5,809 nt of DNA. It comes from an uncultured Pseudomonas sp. GTDB lineage: Bacteria; Pseudomonadota; Gammaproteobacteria; Pseudomonadales; Pseudomonadaceae. Positions 1 through 5,095 of the stretch are shown piece by piece; position 1 is the stretch's first letter; each line of letters begins with the position of its first letter. Location of the stretch: positions 1 to 5,809 of the forward strand of contig CAMPJN010000258.1 in NCBI GenBank assembly GCA_946886875.1. Reading direction: 5' to 3'. The translations under genes were made by a program, and so were the position numbers. The notes beneath the pieces were generated by a model. That model was not told the origin of the DNA and made no database searches. It saw only the letters and a list, made by a program, of their open reading frames with translations.

Positions 1-62
1 GATGCGCTTTGCGCGGCCACCAGGAAGGCAGCAGAGAGGGCCAGCAGGCACGGTTTGAACAT
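1..62 (-). CDS. upf30.5: Start of an exported protein in the upf30.5 position (3' part outside window)
   Basis: An ATG at 62 opens a frame that runs off the window end after 20 full codons. The peptide MFKPCLLALSAAFLVAAQSA has a short basic start, a hydrophobic core and a cleavage-like AQSA, which is a typical signal peptide. GGAG lies seven bases upstream of the ATG, and the gene starts 13 bp after trbP ends, in the same direction. In IncP-1 plasmids the gene after trbP is upf30.5, predicted to encode an exported or outer-membrane protein of unknown role. The name is therefore given by position; the 20 residues alone cannot confirm the family. A cysteine at residue 5 is too early to be a lipobox. 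Confidence 0.6.
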   Translation of the reverse strand, partial: MFKPCLLALSAAFLVAAQSA

Positions 63-69
63 GAACACG

Positions 70-73
70 CTCC
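70..73 (-). promoter_or_regulatory. Ribosome site for the gene after trbP
   Basis: GGAG seven bases before the ATG at 62, in the 13-bp gap after the trbP stop. It supports reading 62-1 as the start of a real gene. Confidence 0.6.
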
Positions 74-75
74 AA

Positions 76-780
76 TCAGAAAAAGAGGTAGCCGGCCTTG
101 CTCATCGGGATTCGGATGAGCCAAAGCGCGACCAGGTGCAGGGGGTAGTAGGCGTAAAACGCCCACCGCAGCCGGGGCAGGCGCACATCGACGTGCGCAG
201 CCGCGGCGACCACGGGGAGCGCCGCCAACGCCCAAAAATTGCCGTTGATGAACCACAGCGCGGCGCAGGACGCCAGCAGCAGCGCGAGCGCCGGCACCGA
301 TGGCTTCCTGCAGTACCACCAGACAGCCAGGCAGATCGAGAGCGCCGGCCACCAGTATTCGACCGAGCTGCCGGCGACGAGGAACACGGCGGCAGCGGCA
401 ACCAGGCGCGGACGGCCTCCCTGGTCGATGAGGAAGAGCACGGCCGTTGCGGCCAGCAGCGTGAACATCACGTTCAGCGGCCACCAGCCGGCCCACAGGC
501 CGCCCAAGGCGAGGAATGCAGGGGTGGCGGCAAGGCCGAAGAGGGCCAGGCGCTTCAAGGTGCGGCGATAGACGCCGCGCTGCAGCGTATCCGGCCGAGC
601 CAGGTTGTACGCCAGGACAAAGCAGAAGATCGGCAGCGCCAGGCGACCCGCGTTGAACAGCAGCGGCACCGTGCCATTGAACAGGTACTTGTTGACGTGA
701 TCGCCGGTCATGAGCAGCAGCGCGAGCCACTTCAACGCTTCGACCGATCCATCAGCGACGACCAGGCGCGGCAACCTCAC
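76..780 (-). CDS. trbP: TrbP, TraX-family integral membrane protein (probable pilin modification)
   Basis: The protein has 234 residues if it starts at the GTG at 780. That start gives a GTGA overlap with the trbO stop and has GAGGTGG six bases upstream. The frame runs on to 978, but the extra 66 codons are Arg/Pro-rich and lie inside trbO, so they are a shadow. The opening VADGSVEALKWLALLLMTGD, the GRLALPIFCFVLAYNLAR block (about 45-62) and YYPLHLVALW (211-220) match the TraX/acyltransferase-like family. About eight hydrophobic segments cover nearly the whole chain. F-plasmid TraX N-acetylates pilin in the inner membrane; for IncP the TrbC pilin is cyclised by TraF, and the exact TrbP reaction is less clear, so an acyltransferase role is inferred by homology. 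It is not part of the essential transfer core. The next gene starts 13 bp after its TGA. Confidence 0.9.
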   Translation of the reverse strand: MRLPRLVVADGSVEALKWLALLLMTGDHVNKYLFNGTVPLLFNAGRLALPIFCFVLAYNLARPDTLQRGVYRRTLKRLALFGLAATPAFLALGGLWAGWWPLNVMFTLLAATAVLFLIDQGGRPRLVAAAAVFLVAGSSVEYWWPALSICLAVWWYCRKPSVPALALLLASCAALWFINGNFWALAALPVVAAAAHVDVRLPRLRWAFYAYYPLHLVALWLIRIPMSKAGYLFF

Positions 781-1040
781 TTGCGGCCACCTCGCCGGCT
801 GTAGTGCTGGAGGGCGACGAAGGCGAGATACAGCACGGGCGCGAGCAGGATCAGCGCAATGGTCTTGCCGATCCATGCCGGCAGCGACCAGAGCACCAGG
901 CCGAGCAGGAGCAGCGGTCCGCAGGCAAGCAGCAGTAAATCGCCCTGGCTCTTGGCCTGCGACTCGGCCCAATCGCAATAGCTCTTGATGACACCGAAAA
1001 GGCCGAGGGTGTACCGCTTCATGAAGGCGTGAAAGTCCAT
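777..1040 (-). CDS. trbO: TrbO, small membrane protein of unknown function
   Basis: The protein has 87 residues, almost the length I recall for IncP-1 TrbO. Two hydrophobic segments (about 34-54, Leu-rich, and 58-77) are joined by a short turn with SLPAWIGKT, so a two-pass inner-membrane hairpin is likely. The N-terminus carries a basic patch (MKRY) and the C-terminus ends in a positive SRRGGRK cluster. That would favour both ends facing the cytoplasm. There is no enzymatic motif. It is assigned by position between trbN and trbP. The start at 1040 has only a weak ribosome site (AGCGGAT) and follows a terminator hairpin and a KorB-like site, so its expression may differ from that of the upstream genes. 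An internal ATG at codon 7 has no better ribosome site. Its TGA stop overlaps the trbP GTG start. Confidence 0.85.
   Translation of the reverse strand: MDFHAFMKRYTLGLFGVIKSYCDWAESQAKSQGDLLLLACGPLLLLGLVLWSLPAWIGKTIALILLAPVLYLAFVALQHYSRRGGRK
787..793 (-). promoter_or_regulatory. Ribosome site that decides the trbP GTG start
   Basis: GAGGTGG on the minus strand lies six bases before the GTG at 780, inside the trbO coding sequence. Together with the GTGA overlap it selects 780 as the start over the longer open frame to 978. Confidence 0.75.
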
Positions 1041-1043
1041 GTT

Positions 1044-1056
1044 TTTATCCGCTAAA
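1044..1056. promoter_or_regulatory. KorB-like operator between trbN and trbO (one mismatch)
   Basis: TTTATCCGCTAAA matches the KorB consensus TTTAGCSGCTAAA at 12 of 13 positions; position 5 is T where G is expected (1048). It sits exactly between the terminator T-run and the trbO start and contains the weak trbO ribosome site. Placement in an intergenic gap supports a real operator, but binding with this mismatch is uncertain. Confidence 0.6.
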
Positions 1057-1077
1057 AAAACGGCCTCACTGGCCGTT
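1054..1077 (-). terminator. Intrinsic terminator at the end of trbN
   Basis: Read on the minus strand, AACGGCC (1077-1071), loop AGTGA (1070-1066) and GGCCGTT (1065-1059) form a perfect 7-bp GC-rich hairpin. The last two stem bases begin a run of seven T residues ending at 1054. The trbN stop TGA (1068-1066) is in the loop. There is no T run on the other side, so it is directed toward trbO. It should stop or thin transcription arriving from trbI-trbN before trbO and trbP. A terminating ribosome at trbN would cover the hairpin, so efficiency may depend on translation. Confidence 0.8.
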
Positions 1078-1671
1078 GATGATGAGCTTTCGAGGCACGT
1101 AGCTGGCAGTGCTCCAAGGCCCTGCAGGCGCTGCCTGCGGGACCGCTGCAGGGGCCGGCTTCGATACCACTGGCGCGGTCGGAGCGACCGCTTGAACGGC
1201 TACCTGCGTCGAAGGGGTTGCGCCGGGCTTCGTCACGTCGCGGGTAACGAAACGCGCATCGAGCCAATCGGCCCACTTGACTGCCCTGCGCATCAGGTCG
1301 GCGCGATAGACCACGTTGAATTGGGGGGTGCGCGAGTGGTAGTTAGCCGCCCGCGTCCACAAGTCGCCCTTGTCCTTGCGGATGTGTTGCCGCAGCCGCC
1401 AGGCCGCCAGGTCAAACGAGTAGCAGCCAGCCGCTGCCACGTCGTTTGCCGTAATGCCGTACTTCGCCAGGTCGCCCAGGTACAGGGTGTTGAACTGCAT
1501 CGGGCCCACGTCATGCGTGCCGTTCGTGTTCTTCACCCACTGGCCCGGCTTGCCGCCTTCTTTCTCCGCGACCGCAAGAACGATGTTCGCCGGCACTTCG
1601 TATTTGACGGCGGCCGAAATCGAGCAGATGACGCGCTCTTGAAGCTGGGGCGGGAGATCGATGAAAGACAT
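1066..1671 (-). CDS. trbN: TrbN, lytic transglycosylase (VirB1-like)
   Basis: The protein has 201 residues. The N-terminal two thirds resemble the SLT/VirB1 lysozyme-like fold: VLAVAEKEGG (31-40) holds the likely catalytic glutamate, E38 by alignment to the usual E-S/G-G motif (E36 is the alternative), and THDVGPMQFN (52-61) matches the G-x-MQ motif. A cysteine pair, C16 and C83, is present. Residues about 147-187 form a Pro/Ala/Val-rich linker, followed by a short C-terminal tail. The enzyme cleaves peptidoglycan glycan strands so the secretion channel can cross the wall; in IncP plasmids it is helpful but not strictly needed. No typical signal peptide is visible at the N-terminus (MSFIDLPPQLQERV), so the export route is unclear. 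The start has AAGGGAG eight bases upstream, overlapping the trbM stop, with a 13-bp gap. The stop codon lies in the loop of a terminator hairpin. Confidence 0.93.
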   Translation of the reverse strand: MSFIDLPPQLQERVICSISAAVKYEVPANIVLAVAEKEGGKPGQWVKNTNGTHDVGPMQFNTLYLGDLAKYGITANDVAAAGCYSFDLAAWRLRQHIRKDKGDLWTRAANYHSRTPQFNVVYRADLMRRAVKWADWLDARFVTRDVTKPGATPSTQVAVQAVAPTAPVVSKPAPAAVPQAAPAGPWSTASYVPRKLIINGQ

Positions 1672-1679
1672 GGTTCAGG

Positions 1680-1686
1680 CTCCCTT
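1680..1686 (-). promoter_or_regulatory. Ribosome site of trbN overlapping the trbM stop
   Basis: AAGGGAG lies eight bases before the trbN ATG at 1671 and shares two bases with the trbM TAA stop (1685-1687), pointing to coupled translation of trbM and trbN. Confidence 0.75.
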
Positions 1687-2278
1687 AGTTGCCACCGCCG
1701 CCCCAACTGGCGCGGCGGCGCTCTTCGTCTTCGGCCTTGATGCGGGCGTTGTATTCGGCCAGGGCGCGGTCATAGTCCCGCGCCTCGACCCAATACCCTC
1801 CCCGCTCAGGAATCCCCACATAGCGCGGCACCGTGCCCGAGAAGTCCGTGTAGGCGTGCGTCGTGTAGGCGGTGCAGTAGCTGGGCATCTGGTTGCTGAC
1901 GTACACCATGCCATCGTCGGAACCCGTCCACGAACGCAGCACGGCGTTCAGGGACGCGGCATCGCACCGGCCGGCACCGTTGGCCTGCGCGTTGACCAGG
2001 GCCGACATTTGCGGCGTTTGATTGGCGACGGGACACAGGTTCAGGAAGTTGACGCGGCCCCGGATCGTGTCCGACAGCTTGCGGTACGAAATGCTGAAAT
2101 AGCGGCGCAGCGAAGGCGTGCATTCGCTGGGCTGGGTGCCAGTGGCAAGGCACAAGATCGCTTCGCAGGCCAGGCGGGTATCGCCCGTGAGGATTTCCTG
2201 CGCGCTGGCAGTGGCTGGAATCGCACCGAAGGCGGCCACCGCAAGAGCGGCCGAGGCGATGAGGTTTTTGCGTTGCAT
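1685..2278 (-). CDS. trbM: TrbM, secreted cysteine-rich conjugation protein
   Basis: The protein has 197 residues, near the length I recall for IncP-1 TrbM. It has a textbook Sec signal peptide: MQRKN, hydrophobic residues 6-20 and the cut site ATASA/QE after residue 26. The mature protein contains six cysteines (C38, C43, C53, C82, C105, C135), an even number that suggests disulfide bonding in the periplasm. A charged helix rich in Glu, Arg and Ala (about 165-190) ends in a GGGG tail. The family is named TrbM and its biochemical role is unknown; in the RP4 system it is outside the essential trbB-trbL core. The ATG at 2278 has AAAGGAG eight bases upstream, in the gap after trbL. Its TAA stop sits inside the trbN ribosome site, which implies coupled translation. 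Identification rests on position and general sequence character and is secure; function is not. Confidence 0.92.
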   Translation of the reverse strand: MQRKNLIASAALAVAAFGAIPATASAQEILTGDTRLACEAILCLATGTQPSECTPSLRRYFSISYRKLSDTIRGRVNFLNLCPVANQTPQMSALVNAQANGAGRCDAASLNAVLRSWTGSDDGMVYVSNQMPSYCTAYTTHAYTDFSGTVPRYVGIPERGGYWVEARDYDRALAEYNARIKAEDEERRRASWGGGGN

Positions 2279-2297
2279 GGTTGATGCTCCTTTGCAG

Positions 2298-4043
2298 TTA
2301 CGAGGTTTTGGAATTGCGATTCATGAAGTCGGCCACTTCGGGCGCGACGGGGGTTTCTGCCTGGCCCTTGCCTGCAGACAGTTCGTTGTCGTTGAAGGCC
2401 GTGGCGGCCGTCGAGGCCTGCGCGGCGCTGCTGGGTGCCGGCGCGGGAGTGGACAGGTCTGCCGGCGCTGCCGCGTCCTGCGCCCTGATCGCGGCTGCGA
2501 TCTTTCCGCCCGTGGTTTCGCTGATGCGATCAAGAGCCGACTCGCGCATGCTCGCGGCCTTGGCTTTCGCCACGTCCCAGGAGCCTTGCGCCAGGTTGCC
2601 CGCAGTGCCCGCAGCAATGGCCGCCGCACGGCCCAACATGCTGCCGGTGGAGCGTTGTTCGCCAGGTGCCAGGCCAGTGCCCTGCCCCCCTCCCTTGGCG
2701 TCAGAACCTGCGGACTTGCCGCCTGCGTCGGCCTTCCCTTCGGCTCCAGGTGCCGCGCCACCGCCCGAGTCCTTGCCCTCGCCTGCCGGCGCGCTGCTCT
2801 TGCCGCCCGAGCTGCCGCCTTCGGAGGCACCACCACCGAAGCCACCGCCCGAGCCACTGGAGCCACTTGAGCCGCTGCCCGAGCCGCTGCCCGAGCTGCT
2901 GCCGGTGTCCATGCCCGCGAAGACGCTGCCACCGCCAGAGCTGCCGCCGCCAGGGCCTGCAGCGGCCATAGCGACGCCGCCCATCGTGTCGCCCATGCCA
3001 CCACCGCCGCCGCCCTCGCTGGATGCCGCAGACGCTTTGCTGTAGGCCGCCATGAGGGCTTGCGCGCCACCGGCCGCGCTGGCCGCGCCGGCCGCAATCG
3101 CTGCGCCGCCCGTGGCGATTGCCGCACCCGCTACTGCTGCCGCACCCATCGCTGCGCCGGCACCGAAGCCGCCGCCGAGGGCGTGCGCGCCTCCACCCAT
3201 CGCCAGGCCGCCGACCATCGACGGCAGCTTGTTTACCAACGCCAGCAGCACGACCGCGACAATCATCATCACGCCTAATTCCTTGAGGCTGATGCCGGCG
3301 CTCATGGCGTTGTAATACTGATCGACAAACGACTTGCCGATGCCGACGAGCAGAACCATCGTGAAGAGCTGCGCGGCGATGTTCAGGACGGTCTTGTAGT
3401 AGTTGATCGCCATGTCCGAAGTCCACCGCGATCCACCGAAGCCGAGAAAGAAAACGCCGGCATAGGCCAATATCCAGCCGCTCACCAGGAGCAGCAACAT
3501 ATTCACGCCGATCAACGCCAGGATGATGAGAATCGCCGCGCTGATGAGGATGCCGGCCGCGCTATCGACAGGCGACCACACCGAAGACTGATCGAGCACC
3601 TTAAAGAAAATGTCGAAACCAATATCAACGATCCCGGAGGGCGTCAGCGTCGAGCCGGTGCCGCTTGCACTGCCTGCGATGGTGCGCAGCGAACTCATGA
3701 TGTCGGTGGCGAAATTCGGCCCGTTCGTGAGCAGCCACCAGAAGAAGCCGGTGAAGATGGTGAAGCGGATGAACTCCGCATAGAACTCGCCAATATCGGC
3801 CTTGCGCAAGGCCATGAAGCCAAACGTCCACACCATCGAAATCACTGCGAGCGTCCAAAACAACCAGGTGGCCCGGGCCGTGATGAAGCCGGCCCAACCA
3901 CTGGCGGCGGCCGAATAGCGGTTGAGGACGTTATCTAAGACGCCGGCATTGTCGATAGCCGCTTGCGCCTCAATGGAAAAGAACGCCAGCCACAGCAAAA
4001 CAAACAGCAGGCCGGCGTTCTTGAATACGGCTGGCATTCTCAT
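2298..4043 (-). CDS. trbL: TrbL, VirB6-like polytopic inner-membrane protein with Gly/Ser-rich tail
   Basis: The protein has 581 residues. It opens with a likely signal peptide (1-28, ending SIEAQA). Hydrophobic segments follow near 57-76, 93-106, 164-186, 187-203, 224-236 and 256-271, typical of the TrbL/VirB6 family, the inner-membrane core of the secretion channel. An Ala/Gly-rich stretch (about 275-333) leads to a low-complexity Gly/Ser tract (about 342-420), a Gly/Ala/Lys part to about 450, and a charged, more complex C-terminus (about 466-581), probably cytoplasmic or periplasmic. From memory RK2 TrbL is about 528 residues; the low-complexity tract likely accounts for length differences. 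The frame is open up to 4175, but that would overlap trbK and add a basic, arginine-rich leader. The ATG at 4043 has GTGAGG eight bases upstream; an ATG two codons later is possible. It follows trbK by 10 bp and precedes trbM by 19 bp. TrbL is essential for IncP transfer. Confidence 0.94.
   Translation of the reverse strand: MRMPAVFKNAGLLFVLLWLAFFSIEAQAAIDNAGVLDNVLNRYSAAASGWAGFITARATWLFWTLAVISMVWTFGFMALRKADIGEFYAEFIRFTIFTGFFWWLLTNGPNFATDIMSSLRTIAGSASGTGSTLTPSGIVDIGFDIFFKVLDQSSVWSPVDSAAGILISAAILIILALIGVNMLLLLVSGWILAYAGVFFLGFGGSRWTSDMAINYYKTVLNIAAQLFTMVLLVGIGKSFVDQYYNAMSAGISLKELGVMMIVAVVLLALVNKLPSMVGGLAMGGGAHALGGGFGAGAAMGAAAVAGAAIATGGAAIAAGAASAAGGAQALMAAYSKASAASSEGGGGGGMGDTMGGVAMAAAGPGGGSSGGGSVFAGMDTGSSSGSGSGSGSSGSSGSGGGFGGGASEGGSSGGKSSAPAGEGKDSGGGAAPGAEGKADAGGKSAGSDAKGGGQGTGLAPGEQRSTGSMLGRAAAIAAGTAGNLAQGSWDVAKAKAASMRESALDRISETTGGKIAAAIRAQDAAAPADLSTPAPAPSSAAQASTAATAFNDNELSAGKGQAETPVAPEVADFMNRNSKTS
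2851..2904. repeat. Short imperfect tandem repeat in the trbL Gly/Ser tract
   Basis: On the plus strand two 9-bp units (GAGCCACTG, GAGCCACTT) are followed by three 12-bp units: two identical GAGCCGCTGCCC and one diverged GAGCTGCTGCCG. All are multiples of three and encode Ser/Gly repeats in TrbL, so unit gain or loss would keep the frame. Confidence 0.8.
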
Positions 4044-4051
4044 AGTCACAA

Positions 4052-4057
4052 CCTCAC
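4052..4057 (-). promoter_or_regulatory. Ribosome site of trbL overlapping the trbK stop
   Basis: GTGAGG lies eight bases before the trbL ATG at 4043 and includes the last two bases of the trbK TGA stop. It supports the 581-residue start and suggests that trbK and trbL are translated in a coupled way. Confidence 0.75.
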
Positions 4058-4293
4058 CATTCTTTCTTTTCGCTGGGTTTGAAACCGCCACCACGGCGCA
4101 GGCACAGCGACGAAAACGCTTGCTGCGCGCCCTTGTCTTCGATCTTGGCAACGCTCGCGGGCTTGCAGTTCTCATCGTTGACTTCGGGCATGGCTTGCTT
4201 GGCCGGTTGTTCTGCAGGCTTTTCGCCGCAGCCGGCGACCAAGGCCGCCACGAGGGCGGCCAGGGCCAAGGTAAGAACCTTGTTGGTCTTCAT
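4054..4293 (-). CDS. trbK: TrbK, entry-exclusion lipoprotein
   Basis: This is a 79-residue lipoprotein precursor. The N-terminus MKTNK is followed by a hydrophobic stretch (6-20) and a lipobox VAGC with the lipidated cysteine at 22. The mature part of 58 residues is charged, begins GEKPAEQP, and holds two further cysteines (C43, C64), which may pair. Its location between trbJ and trbL, small size and lipobox identify it as TrbK. In IncP-1 plasmids TrbK acts in the recipient envelope to block entry of a related plasmid and is not needed for transfer itself. From memory RK2 TrbK is about 69 residues, so this one is slightly longer; the family varies in sequence, in keeping with a specificity factor. 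The frame stays open upstream to 4389, but that extension would bury the signal peptide and overlap trbJ. The 4293 ATG has TAAGGG seven bases upstream. Trp-79 is followed by a TGA that overlaps the trbL ribosome site. Confidence 0.93.
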   Translation of the reverse strand: MKTNKVLTLALAALVAALVAGCGEKPAEQPAKQAMPEVNDENCKPASVAKIEDKGAQQAFSSLCLRRGGGFKPSEKKEW

Positions 4294-4300
4294 CGAGCAG

Positions 4301-4306
4301 CCCTTA
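4301..4306 (-). promoter_or_regulatory. Ribosome site of trbK overlapping the trbJ stop
   Basis: TAAGGG, seven bases before the trbK ATG at 4293, contains the trbJ TAA stop. It supports the short lipoprotein start over the longer open frame. Confidence 0.7.
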
Positions 4307-5077
4307 CCAAGTGCGCGCAGGGCTAGCGCGGTACTCGCCCTTGCGCAAGTTTTCGGCAGCAGCGGCCTCTTGCGCCTCTCTGTCTGCAATCACCTGGTTG
4401 CGCGTGGCGACCGCGTTCTGTTGCGCGATCAACAGGCCGCGAATCTGCAGGAGCTGGTTTGCCTGGTTGCTGGCGAGCTGGTTTGCAAAGCCGATGGCCT
4501 GCATCTGGCCGGTGGCTCCCTGCGCGGAAGATTGCAGGCGTTGCAATTGGCGCGCATCGGATTCCATTGCGTCCTGCTGCTTGTCCAAGCCTTTGAACAG
4601 CGCATCGTTGGCCTTCTTCTGAGCTTCCGAATTCAGCTTGTTGGAAGCCTGTTTCATGGCGTCGAATTCAGCCTTCGTGCAACCGATGTTGAAGCATGGG
4701 GACGAGCGGTAATAGGACACGTCCTGGAACTTCGACAGGTAGCCGTCGAGGCTGCCCGCCTGGTTCTTGTAGTAGTTCAACGTGTCGATCGCCCCGCGAA
4801 GCTGGTTCATCGTGGACGTGGCCTGATCCCAGATATACGCGGCCGGTGCGACCGTGTTCTGGATCATGTTTTCGTACTGCTGGAGCTGGGTGCGGTACTG
4901 CTCAATTTGCTTGAGCGTCTGCGCAACGTTCTCCACTGCCGACATGACGGTTTGCGTCAGGTTCGCACCGTCGATAACCGGGATGCCGGCCTGCGCCGGG
5001 GTCATCACGCCAGGGGCAGTAAGTGCAAAAACCAAAACGACTTTAGCCGCTAAAACTTTCTTAGTGAGCATCTTCAT
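4304..5077 (-). CDS. trbJ: TrbJ, VirB5-like periplasmic mating-pair-formation protein
   Basis: The protein has 257 residues, close to the length I recall for IncP-1 TrbJ. A Sec signal peptide is clear: a basic N-terminus (MKMLTKK), a hydrophobic core (about 13-25) and a probable cut after TPAQA at 30/31. The mature protein is mostly predicted helix and rich in Gln, with heptad-like stretches near 45-75, 145-185 and 195-245, as in the VirB5/TrbJ family. A close cysteine pair, C128 and C133, could form a disulfide in the periplasm. VirB5-type proteins sit at the pilus tip or channel and aid adhesion; in IncP plasmids TrbJ is needed for transfer and has also been tied to entry exclusion with TrbK. 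The start at 5077 is supported by AAAGGAG eight bases upstream; a second ATG two codons in is less well spaced. The codons for residues 9-12 double as a KorB operator. Its TAA stop forms part of the trbK ribosome site. Confidence 0.95.
   Translation of the reverse strand: MKMLTKKVLAAKVVLVFALTAPGVMTPAQAGIPVIDGANLTQTVMSAVENVAQTLKQIEQYRTQLQQYENMIQNTVAPAAYIWDQATSTMNQLRGAIDTLNYYKNQAGSLDGYLSKFQDVSYYRSSPCFNIGCTKAEFDAMKQASNKLNSEAQKKANDALFKGLDKQQDAMESDARQLQRLQSSAQGATGQMQAIGFANQLASNQANQLLQIRGLLIAQQNAVATRNQVIADREAQEAAAAENLRKGEYRASPARTW
5042..5054. promoter_or_regulatory. KorB operator (perfect OB site) inside trbJ
   Basis: TTTAGCCGCTAAA is an exact match to the IncP-1 KorB binding consensus TTTAGCSGCTAAA. 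KorB is the ParB-family global repressor and partition protein of these plasmids. The site lies in codons 8-12 of trbJ (through L9, A10, A11, K12), far from any recognised promoter, so it may serve long-range KorB spreading or looping, or partition, more than direct promoter blocking. Confidence 0.9.
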
Positions 5078-5095
5078 TTCGCTTTCTCCTTTGGG

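Noticed and set aside
55..804. Plus-strand open frame of 249 codons opposite trbP
   Set aside because: The product is Arg/Gln/Glu-rich without domains, runs antisense to a clear TraX-family gene, and is explained by high GC content.
781..978. N-terminal extension of TrbP
   Set aside because: It lies within trbO in another frame, is Arg/Pro-rich, and the GTG at 780 has a good ribosome site and operon overlap.
1039..1740. Plus-strand open frame of 233 codons opposite trbN
   Set aside because: Shadow of the trbN coding strand with an Arg-rich, domain-free product.
2851..2904. Possible iteron or CRISPR-like array
   Set aside because: Units are only 9-12 bp, multiples of three, without spacers, and encode the Gly/Ser linker of TrbL.
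2281..3045. Plus-strand open frame of 254 codons, Pro/Ala-rich, opposite trbL
   Set aside because: Its proline repeats are the complement of the TrbL Gly/Ser codons; there is no plausible ribosome site or family.
4044..4175. N-terminal extension of TrbL
   Set aside because: It would overlap trbK, add a basic leader before a good signal peptide, and ignore the ribosome site for 4043.
4079..5053. Plus-strand open frame of 324 codons opposite trbK and trbJ
   Set aside because: Although long, it mirrors two well-supported genes and has no recognisable domain.
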